Positions 27,243-37,774 of a stretch of 64,000 nt of DNA are shown piece by piece (position 1 is the stretch's first letter; every line of letters starts with the position of its first letter). Made by a program: the position numbers and the translations under genes. The notes beneath the pieces are model-generated. The model had not been told where the DNA came from. It ran no database searches and saw only the letters and a list, made by a program, of their open reading frames with translations. This DNA is from Pycnococcus provasolii (taxonomy: Eukaryota > Chlorophyta > Pseudoscourfieldiophyceae > Pseudoscourfieldiales > Pycnococcaceae). Where the stretch lies: assembly GCA_938743325.2 (NCBI GenBank), contig OW568868.1:806001-870000 (forward strand). Direction: 5' to 3'.

Positions 27243-28544
27243 TTATACCGATACTGCTCTTCCGCTATGGTTCGGCTCAATAGGATTCACTCCTCCTCCT
27301 CCTCCTCCTCCTCCGCCACGACGACCTCCTCTTCGCCCACCGCGGCGCCTTCGCGCATGCACGCGGGCTGTGCACGCAGGCGACGGACAGCACAGCGCAC
27401 AGCACTGGTAGGGGCAGCGCATGCTCGCGGTGTTCAAGCAGTTTGCGCAACGGCGATGCGCAACCATATCGTCTTGACCCTCGTCGTCGGTGGAACCCCA
27501 AGTGTCCGTGTACTCGGTTCCGGAATCCTCTTCGTCGCTCGTCTCTTCCTCGCTCCAGCTGTCCGAGTCGGCACCGTCAATCCACGCCGCGACGCGTTCC
27601 CACTCTGATACGAAGGCGTCGGCAACAACCTTCGGCGGCTCCTCATCGACTTCCTCTTCCACCGACTCCTCATCGCCTGCGTACACAGCCTGCCTCATCG
27701 CCGCGCGCTGCGCGCGACGTTCCGCCCGTCGCCTTCTGCGAACGAGCTCCGACGCCGCAAAGACGAGCGCCTGCGGAATGGGTCTCTCGACGCGACACAT
27801 CGGACAAGGTGCCGTCTGCATCTCCGGCGGTGTCGGCGACGTTTCGCCAAACATCTTCTCGCGGTCGTATCTCCTGAGCGGTCTGCAGCTCACCTGGCGC
27901 AGCTCGGCCTTTGCAAGGCAGCACGAATGCAGCGCGGCGCCACAGCACGTTAGTAGTATGTCAGGCTTATCGTCGAGGCATATGACGCAGCAGGAAGCTG
28001 CCTGCTGTTCTCGCCACAGTCGACCAGCGCGGTCAAGCTCATCTTGCTCAGTCTGCCTCGCTTTCCTCTCCGCATCGGCAGCATCTTGCTGAGCCTGTGC
28101 AAGACCTTTATGCTTTCCTATTTCGGAAGGCTGCGAGCGTCGCCTGCGTCCTCCACGATTGTTGCGGTTTCCAGGAGGTGAATTTGGCTGTTGTTCGCCA
28201 TCAGCAGCAGTTTGGTGGTGATGCTGACTTGGAAGTGGACTTGGTGAGGACGTGGATGCCGGATGTGGTTGAGCACGCCGCTCGTCGGCTGCTGCGTGCT
28301 GCGTGGACTCACCAGCCGCGTGGCTGCGACTGTGCTGCTGCTGAGTTCTTCGCTGATGAGAGCCCTGACGAGTGAGACTGAGCGCGGGAGCGGGCACGCT
28401 GACATGACTGAGGTGAAGTGATGATTCCTCGTGCAACTCCTCCTGCTCCTCTCTACCCCTCCCCGATGGCGAGCTCAAGGGTACAATCTCTCGCGGGTCA
28501 CGCGATGCCCAAGGCGCGGGAGGGGCGCGCTGCATCGGCGCCAT
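27243..28544 (-). CDS. RING-type zinc-finger protein
   Basis: 433 residues. The N-terminal 170 are Gln/Ser/His-rich and disordered. A RING-like cross-brace follows: CCVICLDDKPDILLTCC, GAALHSCCLAKAEL, then after an insertion APCPMCRVERPIPQ, consistent with C3HC4 ligands. A Glu/Asp-rich linker leads to a second Cys cluster (RRCANCLNTASMRCPYQCC, CCPSPACTARVHA) and a poly-Gly/Arg tail. The first cluster suggests E3 ubiquitin ligase activity. The second resembles small Cys-rich modules seen beside RING domains. No partner can be inferred. Confidence 0.75.
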   Translation of the reverse strand: MAPMQRAPPAPWASRDPREIVPLSSPSGRGREEQEELHEESSLHLSHVSVPAPALSLTRQGSHQRRTQQQHSRSHAAGESTQHAAADERRAQPHPASTSSPSPLPSQHHHQTAADGEQQPNSPPGNRNNRGGRRRRSQPSEIGKHKGLAQAQQDAADAERKARQTEQDELDRAGRLWREQQAASCCVICLDDKPDILLTCCGAALHSCCLAKAELRQVSCRPLRRYDREKMFGETSPTPPEMQTAPCPMCRVERPIPQALVFAASELVRRRRRAERRAQRAAMRQAVYAGDEESVEEEVDEEPPKVVADAFVSEWERVAAWIDGADSDSWSEEETSDEEDSGTEYTDTWGSTDDEGQDDMVAHRRCANCLNTASMRCPYQCCALCCPSPACTARVHARRRRGGRRGGRRGGGGGGGGGVNPIEPNHSGRAVSV

Positions 28545-28849
28545 ACCTATAGGCCGAGACTAAGAATGGAAAACGCCAACAACTCCTGACCACCACACTG
28601 AGTGCGAGTTTTGAGTGGAAATTACATAATGATTAAAAAATGAGTGCTGGAAAGAGGACTTCACTTCTTCCCCCCCTGAAATCCCCCGGGGTCATTAGAC
28701 TAAGTTACCTTCTTCTGCTCTGCTCTGCTTGGTCAAACTCACTCCACGTGCCAGGGGAAACGAACCTGCGCTTTGCTTTTGTTTGTTTGGTGTGCCTTGC
28801 CTTCTTTCCATCGAAAACCATACCTCAGTCAGGAAAGCTGCAATCAATA

Positions 28850-29515
28850 ATGGCTCGTCGTGCCGTCGCGAAGGTGGCTGGATTAGGGGCTGTTGGGGAA
28901 GGAGGGATGCTTCTCTCTACCTTTAGTGCTGCTTTGCCCAAGCTTGCCCCCCTGTGTCTCTGTGTCCCTATTGTGTCTCCTGTGTCAACTTCTCTGTCAA
29001 CGTCCACGTTGGAGGCGAGAACGTGGGGGGGCACGAACGGGGGCGCTTTTCGGCGAGGATTCGCGGCACGTTCCGTCAAAACCAGTGGGGACAAAGTCCC
29101 GCCGCCACCCGCGCCGAAAAGCGAATGGGAGGCAGTCACTGACCAAGCAAGCGGCGGAACGTACTACTGGAACCGACGAACGAACGAAACCACCGCCGTG
29201 GGCGTGCCGCACCCCGACGGACCGCCACCGCCCGCCGCGCACGGAGGGCAGCCCGCCGGAGGGGGAGGTGGCATACTCGGAGGCTTAGGCTCGATGATGG
29301 CGCAGGGTATGGCGCTCGGCGCAGGTTCGGAAGTGGGCCACAGAATCATGGGTGGGCTCATGGGTGGCGGCGGACACGCGCCGCCACAGCAGGCGCCGCC
29401 GCAGCAGAATGACGCGACGGGGTGGGGCGCGGGCGAGTTCGACGACGACGACGGATTTGGTGACGACGACGACGGCGACGGCTTCGACGGTGGTGACTGG
29501 GGAGGTTGGGAGTGA
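28850..29515 (+). CDS. WW-domain protein with a CHCHD2-like Gly-rich segment
   Basis: 221 residues from MARRAVAKVAGLG; the frame is open 70 codons upstream but reads as leader. The basic N-terminus suggests organelle import. A WW-like module (SEWEAVTDQASGGTYYWN then RRTNETTAVGVP) keeps the first Trp and the YYWN but has Val/Gly where the second Trp is expected. Next is SMMAQGMALGAGSEVGHRIM, which resembles the Gly-rich membrane-associated part of CHCHD2/CHCHD10/Mix17. The tail is Asp-rich and ends GGDWGGWE. The twin Cx9C region of CHCHD2 is absent. Function unknown. Confidence 0.65.
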   Translation: MARRAVAKVAGLGAVGEGGMLLSTFSAALPKLAPLCLCVPIVSPVSTSLSTSTLEARTWGGTNGGAFRRGFAARSVKTSGDKVPPPPAPKSEWEAVTDQASGGTYYWNRRTNETTAVGVPHPDGPPPPAAHGGQPAGGGGGILGGLGSMMAQGMALGAGSEVGHRIMGGLMGGGGHAPPQQAPPQQNDATGWGAGEFDDDDGFGDDDDGDGFDGGDWGGWE

Positions 29516-29566
29516 GGCTGAAAAACATGTATGCAAGCTTGTTTTGAAGGGTAAAGACACGTTGTT

Positions 29567-29735
29567 TCACGGTACCCATCCTGATCTTGTCGGAGTTGTC
29601 GGAGCCTCCTTTTTTGTTCGCGTTGGCGTCGAAGGTGCAACCGACTTTTTCTGGGGTGTCAACTTCAGCTCCTTCATGGGCATGCCAGACGTTGCCCGTC
29701 GCGGGACGACACTGTCAGGAGAGCTCGCGGGAATC

Positions 29736-29767
<32 letters not shown>

Positions 29768-29824
29768 ATCCTCCTCGACGTCGTCATCGTCGTCGTCAGA
29801 TTCGAACGGTCTGTCGTCCTCCAT
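29567..29824 (-). CDS. Possible small acidic protein
   Basis: 85 residues from the only in-frame ATG. It has Asp and Glu runs followed by a basic Thr/Pro tail (KKSVAPSTPTRTKKEAPT). The frame extends upstream with a hydrophobic segment, GVILAILVAVNHV, but without an ATG, so a spliced first exon carrying a membrane helix is possible. The Glu run comes from a (CTC/TCC)n tract, which can make chance ORFs. I consider coding status uncertain. Confidence 0.35.
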
Positions 29825-30291
29825 GGCGAGTCTTACGTGGTTCACGGCGACAAGAATCGCAAGAATGACACCCCATCTACCTCTTAAGCGGCGCCAGCTT
29901 CCCGCGAGCACGTTCGCCTGTACAAGGTATTGCGTGTTTTGTGAGTTGGATCAGAGCTTTTGTCGCCTTAAAACAAGCACAAGCGCAGAAACGACAAGAA
30001 ACGGCAAAAAAAGACGTACTCTGACGTGTATTGCTGACGGAGGTAGTTTCACGCGTCTGTAAGCCTGTGGTGATTGTGACGGTGACGATGAAGATGACGG
30101 TGACGACGACGGCGACGCTGACGTGAGCGACGGCATGCCCGTGTGAAAAAAACAAACCCGTACCAAATAGGAAGTACCCGTACCAAAGTTTACCCCGGTG
30201 CAGGTGCTGAGATTTCCTTCCCCGGTTTGGAAATACCAAATAGTGCATCTCCCCCTCCCCCCCCCCCTCTCCGCTCAGTCATTCGCATGCC
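29825..30291. other. intergenic region, no certain gene
   Basis: It contains a (GACGGT)n-like simple repeat at 30066-30125 and a CCAAAGTTTACC element 100 nt before the hydrolase ATG. It may include an upstream exon of the small acidic ORF. Confidence 0.4.
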
Positions 30292-31433
30292 ATGGCCTTG
30301 ATACGACCCTCCGCCACCGCGCGCCTCCAGCTCTCCACGCTTGTGTCCACATCTCGCGCTGCTCCGTGGGAGTGGTCTGTCGACGTACACGGCGGCGGCA
30401 CGTCGGCCTCGCCGAGTCAGCCTCGCCACGTTCTCCTCTTCCTGTCGGGATGGCCTGATGATAAACGAGCTTGGACACCCACCGCACAGGCTGTCGCCTC
30501 GGACGAAATCATGTGCGGTGTCATATGCATGCCTGGCTACGAAGACGTCGCGAGTGCGAGGAAATGCATTCCAGGTGGATTCGACATTGAGGACGTCGTG
30601 ACGATCGTGGAGAAGACGGCGGAGAAGCTTCTTCAACACGCGTCGTGCTCGAAGCTCACGCTCGTTTTGCACGACTGGGGTACGGATTTTGCATTCACAT
30701 ATGTCTTCCTGTGTGCCAAGCCAGAATCAATGAACTCACATACACAAAACACACAAAAAAAGGTTGCTACTTCGGGAGCCTGTTTTTCAACCGTCGGCCT
30801 GACCTGGTAAATGGAATCTTACTCGTAGACATTGGACTTGGACGTTCTGACGCGAGTGCAAAGAAAGGCAAGGTGGCGGAGACGAACACGAAGGCGACGA
30901 TAGACCCGCACCTGCAGCAAACCACCGCGGGAACGGTTCGCCTCGTCTTTTACCAGCTGTGGTTCGCTTCCGCGTATCTGCTGGGACGCTACACTTTCGC
31001 ATGCGTGGGCGATATGTTCCTGAAGACGTACTTCGCGCTCGCTTCCTTCTTGCCGTTCGTCGGTGTACAGAGTGGAACGATGACGTCCAAAAGTGCACCA
31101 GGCATGAAGCCCATGCGTCCCAGCGCGGAGATAACGTCTTATCTGGGATATCCGTACTGGATGGTGTGGAGTCGCATTTTGCGTGGCGGTTCACCTCCCA
31201 AGCCGCGCGCGCCTGACGATTTGGATGCAACGCCCGTGGTGTTTTTGTATGGCAAGATGAAGAAGGTCTTCTTTCATACTGCGTCGTTTCTGCGCGACGT
31301 CGCTCATCACAGTCCTCCTTGCAAGGTGGTCGGGTTCGACTGCGGTCACTGGGTGATGGACGCGTTTCCGGCGGAGGTGGTTCGGGAGGTGCGCGCTCTT
31401 CTGTCGACGCTCGAGAAGCGCACGAAACTGTAA
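30292..31433 (+). CDS. Alpha/beta hydrolase (haloalkane dehalogenase/epoxide hydrolase-like), two exons
   Basis: Exons are 30292-30679 and 30763-31433, 352 residues. The 83-nt intron (GTACGG..AAAAAG) splits the Gly codon of the nucleophile elbow; joining gives TLVLHDWGCYFGSLFFNRRP, the expected elbow with Asp as nucleophile. An N-terminal oxyanion strand HVLLFLSGWPDDKRAW precedes it. A helical cap and the acid strand VVFLYGKMKK follow, then GFDCGHWVMDAFP supplies the catalytic His. Asp in the elbow places it with dehalogenase/epoxide hydrolase-type enzymes rather than Ser lipases. The basic N-terminus may be a targeting signal. Substrate unknown. Confidence 0.85.
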
Positions 31434-31911
31434 CCCAATCAATCCAATACTATGTTGCTAACAGAATACCCGTACCAGTACAGTACATACACTAACTACA
31501 CTACAGTAACCCCAGCGCAGCACGCAAACACACAGTACGAGTATAAATAACTCCAATGCCCAACCACAAAACATCATAAAACATCATAAAGGTAGTCTAT
31601 CGTCACAGAGCATAGAACCATCGAAAACGTGAAAACGTGACACCAGTACACCACCGAAACCCAAACCGGTAAACCAAACCCGAGTCCAAACCAACCCAAC
31701 CCCGAACAACCCGAGTCCCAACCCAAACCCCGAACTACCTTACCACTACAACGAGTCGTCGCGAGTCTACCAAATAAGCGGTATCCCCTCCCCCCTCCTC
31801 AGGGCTTGCTCGGGGCGGCCATTTCTTTCCTTCCCCGGCGGCGACGGCACCCCCCTCCCCCACCCCCTCATTCTCCGCGGAGACGTGCGCGTGCGTGCGT
31901 CGTGACCAGTC
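31434..31911. other. intergenic region, no gene seen
   Basis: A/C-rich DNA with repeated AACCC/AAACC words at 31655-31740 that look like decayed or unrelated CCCTAA-type sequence, then a C-rich leader. No ORF of note. Confidence 0.5.
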
Positions 31912-34024
31912 ATGGATGCGAATGACGTGACGTTTACGCGCTTCGTTCCTGCGCGCGTCGTCAGCCTCGCGCAGGCCTCCGCCTCCACCAAGCAGCGCAT
32001 AGCCTCCGCGCTGGATCAGGAGGAGGAGGAGGAGGCTGGTGCTGGTGCTGGTGCTGGTACCGCTGGCAACAAGCGCTCACCAGGGGGTGGTGATCCCTTG
32101 TCGAACAACCCAGGAAAAGGCTCGGGGGAAACCCGCGACTCGAAGTGGGCGCGCGCGAGAGAACGCGAACGGGAACGCGACCGCAACGACAGGGAGGAGA
32201 GACGCAGGGACCGCGACCACCACTACCGAGGAGGTGGGGGTGGGGGTGGGGGTGGTGGACGCGGGGGTGGGGGTGGCGGAGGACGAAGGTACAGAAGCCG
32301 AAGCCGAAGTCGAAGCCCTGACCCGCGACGACGCGAAAGGCGAGGCGGAGACAGGGGTGGTGGTGACAAGCGCTCCCCGCGTGACCCCGAAGAAATCCAA
32401 CGACAAAAAGAGGAACAGAGGGCAAAGGCGGCGGAGCGCGACGCTCGCACAGTTTTTGCCACAAACCTGTCCACGCGGGCGGACGAGCGCGACCTCTTCG
32501 AGTTCTTCAGTGTCGCTGGCGACGTCATGGACGTGCGCGTCATCATGGACCGATTCTCGCGACGCTCCAAGGGCATGGCGTACATCGAGTACGAAACGCG
32601 AGAGGGTGCCGCGAGCGCCCTCGCCCTCTCCGGCTCGTCTTTCTTGGGACAGACGGTGCAGGTGCGTGGCTCGGAGTCCGAGAAGAACCTCGCCTGGGAA
32701 TCGGAGAAAAGAGAGAAGAAGGCGGCGGCAGCGACAGCGGCTGTGGAAGCAGGAGGGACGGCAGCAGCAGGAGGAGCTGCGGCGACGGCAACTGGTGACA
32801 TGGAGACGGCAGGTGCACCAGGATCAGCTGCGCGACTCAAAAGCGGCAAGCTTGACATTGCGAACATCGACCCGAAACTGACAGTGGACAAGCTGCGCAC
32901 GCTCTTCGACCCGTTCGGCACGTTGGAGGACATCACGCTGACATTGACGCCCGATGGCACCGCTGCGAGCGGAACGGTTATGTACGCATCACCGGAGGAT
33001 GCCGAGCGCGCGATTGGGAGCTTGAATGGAATGTCACTGCGCAATCGACAGCTGATCGTCGCGGCGGCGATTGAGATGACTAATACGGCACCACCCATGC
33101 CACAGCCTCACATGAACCAACTAGCAGGTGCTGCATTACAGACTGCAGCAGCAGCGGCTGCTGCATCAGCTGCTGCAACTTCCGTGGAAGTTGCAGCAGC
33201 TGCGGAAGCAGCAGCTTCAGACGCGAAGCAGAACACGAAGATGGTGGAGCAGCTCGAGGAAAGAGATGGTACGTTGCACATGCTCTCTTTTGATTTTTGC
33301 TTGTTTTTCGGGAGGGTGGGTGAAGAGAACGAAGCAATTAGCATCCAAAAGATGCCCCTACTTTGGGTTGCAAAACTCAAATGAGGAATATCCACGCGCT
33401 TATTTCATTATGTTCTACGAGAGATTGCTGACACCCCGGGGGGAGGATGTGAAAATTGATTTCATGGGAGAGAAGAAATACATCACATCACACCACTTCA
33501 CGCTTTTACTCACCCTGCTTGCCACCACACTTTGAAAAACGAACACAGGAGGTCTTAAACTGGACTCAAACAGACGTGCGATGCTTATGGCACGCCTTGC
33601 GGGTGGTGTCGCAGCGGACGACGTTTCCGCCGCGGCAGCTCCCGCAGCTACACAGATGCAAGTATCTCACCCCGACCCCGAATTACGATACGTCCAGGGC
33701 ATTCTTGGTCCCGCCTCGCCCATTGCAACCCCATGCATTCTGCTGAAGAATCTCTTCGACCCCGCAGAAGAGACGGAGCCTGAGTGGTGGGTCGAGCTTG
33801 GTGAGGACGTACGTGAGGAGTGCGAGGCGAAATATGGACATGTGGAACACATTCATGTTGACATTCACTCGAAGGGATTTGTTTACCTTCGCTTCACCAA
33901 CACAGATGCGGCAACACAGGCGCAAAACGCGCTCAATGGCCGAATGTTTGCCGGTCGACAGGTATCCGCGGAGTACCAGTTCCTCGATCCGTACCTTGCA
34001 CACTTTGCTGCTGCGGCTGAGTAG
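31912..34024 (+). CDS. RBM39/CAPER-like splicing factor, two exons
   Basis: Exons are 31912-33268 and 33552-34024, 609 residues. The 283-nt intron begins GTACGT and ends GGAG; joining gives EERDGLKLDSNRRAMLMARL, the linker typical of the family. An RS-like N-terminus (RERERERDRNDREERRRDRD, YRSRSRSRSPDPRRRERR) precedes RRM1 (ARTVFATNLSTRADERDLFE), RRM2 (LDIANIDPKLTVDKLRTLF) and a C-terminal UHM-type RRM3 (CILLKNLFDPAEETEPEWW). RBM39 joins U2AF-type factors in 3' splice-site choice. The retained intron would read through in frame and end after about 39 codons, removing RRM3, so regulated retention is possible. Confidence 0.93.
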
Positions 34025-34325
34025 AAATAAGATGCGCTTTCCTTTCCCGGCGATAAGAAGACGTGAAGTTGCTGACAAAAAAATATCATAACTATACACT
34101 CAGGTTTCGACAAACAACGTTTCCAAGGTAAGGTAGTAGTACTGACCACAACTTTTCATAGGTTTATAAAAAAGAACATTTTAGGGAAGAAAAATTAGAT
34201 TTGATTGTAAATTTTGAGGTAATGAATGAATCTTGATCCACCTCCCCGCCTCTGGATATATCCCAAGAAAGACATAATATCGCTATACCTATATATTGGT
34301 AGTCTAGTAGAAATAATACGTGCGC
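34025..34325. other. convergent intergenic region, nothing seen
   Basis: A/T-rich sequence between two converging genes, likely both 3' UTRs. No gene or repeat noted. Confidence 0.6.
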
Positions 34326-37148
34326 CTATCCCATCATCATACGAGCAATTTTGCCGTGCCACTCAATTCCGAGAACCATCACAGCAATGGAACCTATGAG
34401 CAGCAACAAGGGCTTACCGCCCGGCAGCCATGGCTTGTTGGTGAGGTCGGGAGAATTCTCCCAAAAATCTTTGCCCCTGACACTGCATGACTTTCGGCCG
34501 CGTCCCAGAATGCCGTTGTAACGCCCTGACCACACCATCAAGGCTGGCAAGATGCCAAACAGTATGAGACGGAATGACCCGGAAAACTCAAGAGCTGGGA
34601 GGAAGATTGTGGGGCACACCGACGCGACGATGAGCGGGCCCGTGAGCGCAGCCATGGTCGCGACGAGCCTTCTTGTCCACTTTTGCTTATTAGCAGCCGC
34701 CTCTTTTTCAGCTTTGGTGAGTGGAGCATCTGCCAACGCGTCGTCGTCCTCCTCCGAGTTCGTCGACGCATCCGTATCCGCATCATTCTCCTCCTCCTCA
34801 CCACTTTGCTTGTCATGATCCTTAGGTGGGAATAGGTCAAGGAGGAAGTCGATGAAGCCGAGCAGCACGCCGAGGAAGCTCGTAATGATCGCAAAGAGAC
34901 TGAAGGCGCGCACACACTCGTTTGCAAACGCCCCCGCCGTCTCCTTGAGCGCCTGCATCACCTGGTTGCCGCTCGCGGGTACGCCAGGCACGGCTGCCGC
35001 GGACAGGTCCACCGTGCCAAGGATGGCCATCTGCCACACGAGGTACATGGCAAGAGGTATACCCGAGCCGATCAGAATCGCGTACACGACGCGGCGTGCA
35101 GTTCCGAGGTAGCTGAGCATGCTTGGAACGATGTTGTGAAACGTCAGAGACACCACCATAATAGGAAGGCAGCTGACGGCGCTGCCCCAGTTCATGCGCA
35201 TCAGCAGGTCCGACCGAATGCTGCCCGCGGCGATGGCGACGAGCGTGACGTAGCACGCCATGGCAAAGAAGAGGCAGATGGAATTCACGATGTCGGTGGG
35301 CTCCGGGCCCGCATACACGAAAGCTCCGAAGAATGCCGTGAAGGTGGCGCAGCACGATGCGCCAATCCAAACCGCCTTGCTCTGCGCAACCGCAACGACG
35401 CCGGACAGCGTCGCGGCGAGCTCGCCGCCGAGCGCCGTGCTGCCGTAGCCTGCGACGGCAGCAACCACGCCGCGGCTCAGCGAGGCACCCTCCGCAATAT
35501 ACGCCGTCAGAGTCGCCATGTAGATGAAGAGGTACAACGCTGCGCAGATGAACTTCATCGGTCGTCCAAGCGTCTTGAGCGCCATGGTGGTCACATTCGA
35601 CTTTGGGCCGAACCACAGGCTCATCTCGAGCAGCAGTAACGCGGTGCAGTTCATGAACGCCCAAACGGCGACGAGAGCCACAGCGGATGGCACGAATCCT
35701 GCCGCCGCCGTCTTGACGGGAAGTGCGATGATCCCCGCGCCCACGGTTCCTCCCGCGATGAGAGCCGCGGCGCCAAAGACGCGCCCACTTGGCGCGAGGA
35801 TCGCCTTCGGCGTTGCCTCCGCCTCCGCCGCCGCGCGTTGCCGCTCTATGAGCGCCTGCTTCATCTGAGCGAGCGCACGGCTGGCAACCATCTGCGCGCC
35901 ATCTGCGCCAATGTCAAAGGCGTTGCTCAATCCACGGCCGTACACGCCGCCTCCCAGCTGCATGCACAGTTCGTGGCTTGCAATTAGGCGAACGCGCCGT
36001 CCTCCCGGCGTGTGCAGCACACGTCTCATGGCAAGAATTCGCTTCTTGAGGCGTCGCGACATGTTAAGAGGTGCTCCATCCTCCACACCACCGGTGGCTC
36101 CTGAGGTGGAGAGCACCTCATCGTCGAAGAGGTTCTCATCATCTTCTTCTTCTTCTTCTTCCTCCCCTTCCTCCAACTTCTCGTCGGCTATGCCAACGTC
36201 CACGACGACGTAGTCGCAGTTGTTCACCGCAGCTGTCGCCGCCTCCTGCAAGTTGTTCACAACACACCCAAGTATCCTCTTCTTGTTTTCCTGTTGAGCT
36301 TCGTCGTCCTGTTCATCGTACGACCCCTGCTGAGACCACGGCTCGTCGACGAACGAGCGCAGGAGCGGGAATGGCAGTGTCGGCTTTGCCGTTGGTATGT
36401 GCAGGCCATCCGCGCCTGTGAACCTCGCCGTTCCTAGTCGGCTCTCGACGAGAAAGTCGAGTCCCTCCTCTCTGCACATGGAGCTGAGTATCTTTGCACG
36501 TTTGAGGAACTCCGTGTCGGTGACTGGCGCATCCGCGAGCAGCACGTGCGTGAACCCGCGCGTTCGTCCCGTTCCCGTGATGTAGCTTTCCACCTCCTCG
36601 GAGAGCGGGTCGACGACGAGCATGAGCATGAGCGCCTGCGGCGTCGTGTTCTGCAGGACGAGCTCCGTATTTTTTTGCTTTTGCTGTTGTTCGTCGTCTG
36701 GCGCGGCGGATGACGACGACGTTGGCGTATCTTCGTCCGACGACGTCGTGGCTGTGGTGGCGGCGTTTCTTCGGTTTGTCGTCCCTTTGTGATGTTGTTG
36801 TCGTCCTTGTCGGCTTCTTCTCTGCGGGCTTCGAAGCTTCAGAGGTACTGGCGTGCTGGCACGTGATGAGAAAAGTGGCGTTTGCGACCCCGCCGACGAC
36901 GCCGCGTAAGTTGCCACCACAAAGAGTGCAGATTGTGGCGTAGCTTGCGACCCAACGGTAAGGCCTGCCGCCTTCCCCCAAAAAACGTCATGTCGAGATG
37001 TGCCATCGCGAGTAACGACACGAAGACGACGCACATATTGTAATTTTTGCAGCAAGCTTCTACAAGCATGAGTAGAAGGTGCCCGTACTACTGAGTTGTG
37101 CACCCCACTGAAACTGGGTGGTGTGGGCGCACCACATGACGTCGTCAT
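34326..37148 (-). CDS. ThiE/TenI-like domain fused to a tyrosine/tryptophan-permease domain
   Basis: 940 residues in one frame. After a 170-residue basic, Ser/Thr-rich N-terminus (likely plastid transit plus linker) comes a TIM-barrel part like thiamine-phosphate synthase or TenI: EEGLDFLVESRLGTARFTGADGLHIP, ILGCVVNNLQEAATAAVNNC, DYVVVDVG, IGADGAQMVASRALA. From about 450 it is an 11-helix aromatic amino-acid permease (HAAAP type): GRVFGAAALIAGGTVGAGII, WAFMNCTALLLLEMSLWFG, PIMVVSLTFHNIVPSMLSYL. Plants and algae have plastid permeases of this type, but I know of no ThiE fusion. The TIM part has an acidic loop (EEEEEEEDDE) and may not be catalytic. A plastid-envelope aromatic amino-acid carrier is the best guess. 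Confidence 0.85.
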   Translation of the reverse strand: MTTSCGAPTPPSFSGVHNSVVRAPSTHACRSLLQKLQYVRRLRVVTRDGTSRHDVFWGKAAGLTVGSQATPQSALFVVATYAASSAGSQTPLFSSRASTPVPLKLRSPQRRSRQGRQQHHKGTTNRRNAATTATTSSDEDTPTSSSSAAPDDEQQQKQKNTELVLQNTTPQALMLMLVVDPLSEEVESYITGTGRTRGFTHVLLADAPVTDTEFLKRAKILSSMCREEGLDFLVESRLGTARFTGADGLHIPTAKPTLPFPLLRSFVDEPWSQQGSYDEQDDEAQQENKKRILGCVVNNLQEAATAAVNNCDYVVVDVGIADEKLEEGEEEEEEEDDENLFDDEVLSTSGATGGVEDGAPLNMSRRLKKRILAMRRVLHTPGGRRVRLIASHELCMQLGGGVYGRGLSNAFDIGADGAQMVASRALAQMKQALIERQRAAAEAEATPKAILAPSGRVFGAAALIAGGTVGAGIIALPVKTAAAGFVPSAVALVAVWAFMNCTALLLLEMSLWFGPKSNVTTMALKTLGRPMKFICAALYLFIYMATLTAYIAEGASLSRGVVAAVAGYGSTALGGELAATLSGVVAVAQSKAVWIGASCCATFTAFFGAFVYAGPEPTDIVNSICLFFAMACYVTLVAIAAGSIRSDLLMRMNWGSAVSCLPIMVVSLTFHNIVPSMLSYLGTARRVVYAILIGSGIPLAMYLVWQMAILGTVDLSAAAVPGVPASGNQVMQALKETAGAFANECVRAFSLFAIITSFLGVLLGFIDFLLDLFPPKDHDKQSGEEEENDADTDASTNSEEDDDALADAPLTKAEKEAAANKQKWTRRLVATMAALTGPLIVASVCPTIFLPALEFSGSFRLILFGILPALMVWSGRYNGILGRGRKSCSVRGKDFWENSPDLTNKPWLPGGKPLLLLIGSIAVMVLGIEWHGKIARMMMG

Positions 37149-37774
37149 TCTTTCTTAACTAAGAATAAGAATAAGGTGCGCCTAATCTAATGCGAAAATG
37201 AATCTTGAAGATTCGAGACTCTGGAGAATCTGGACGAGAATCCCATGGGACCGGGAAACAAAAGGTCCGAAAACGACGCACCTCATCCACCAGCACAGGG
37301 GTCCCCCTAAAGTTTACCTGGGCTGACCTCCTCGACTCGACGGGATGGACGCGGGGGGAGCGGGGCCGGAGAAGAGAAGAGAGGTGGGAAAAATGCTGGA
37401 AGGGAAGTGATGCTCCGCCTGTCTCCTGTATAATCTAGATCTAGTGAGTACACAGATGTATCCCCCAAGTTGCGAAAAAGGAGTCCCGCGGGATGAGGAT
37501 GATGGGATTTGCGAATGGGAACCCGGAAACTCCTTGAAGATTTGTGATAGTGGTAGGATCTTTTCGCCTCCAGGGAGCACAGCTTGAGCCTTGAGGGGGG
37601 GGGCCCCGCCCCGTCACTCGCGTTTATTTGGTGTGCCACGGAAGCAAGAAGAAACACAAGAAACACTTGTTGTTGTGACGGCTTAAGCAGCATCCTACAT
37701 TGGCTCTATCTTATTTGCAGTATTCTAGAGTTCACGTCTGTGTGTTCTGTCTGTGTATCATTGACTAGGCAAAT
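37149..37774. other. divergent intergenic region, no gene seen
   Basis: About 0.6 kb between the permease fusion and the FHA gene. It contains CTAAAGTTTACC near 37307. Overlapping short ORFs lack family motifs. Confidence 0.5.

Noticed and set aside
34837-35664. 275-codon minus-strand ORF inside the permease fusion
   Set aside because: A shifted frame of the permease region; the called frame carries the membrane helices and motifs.
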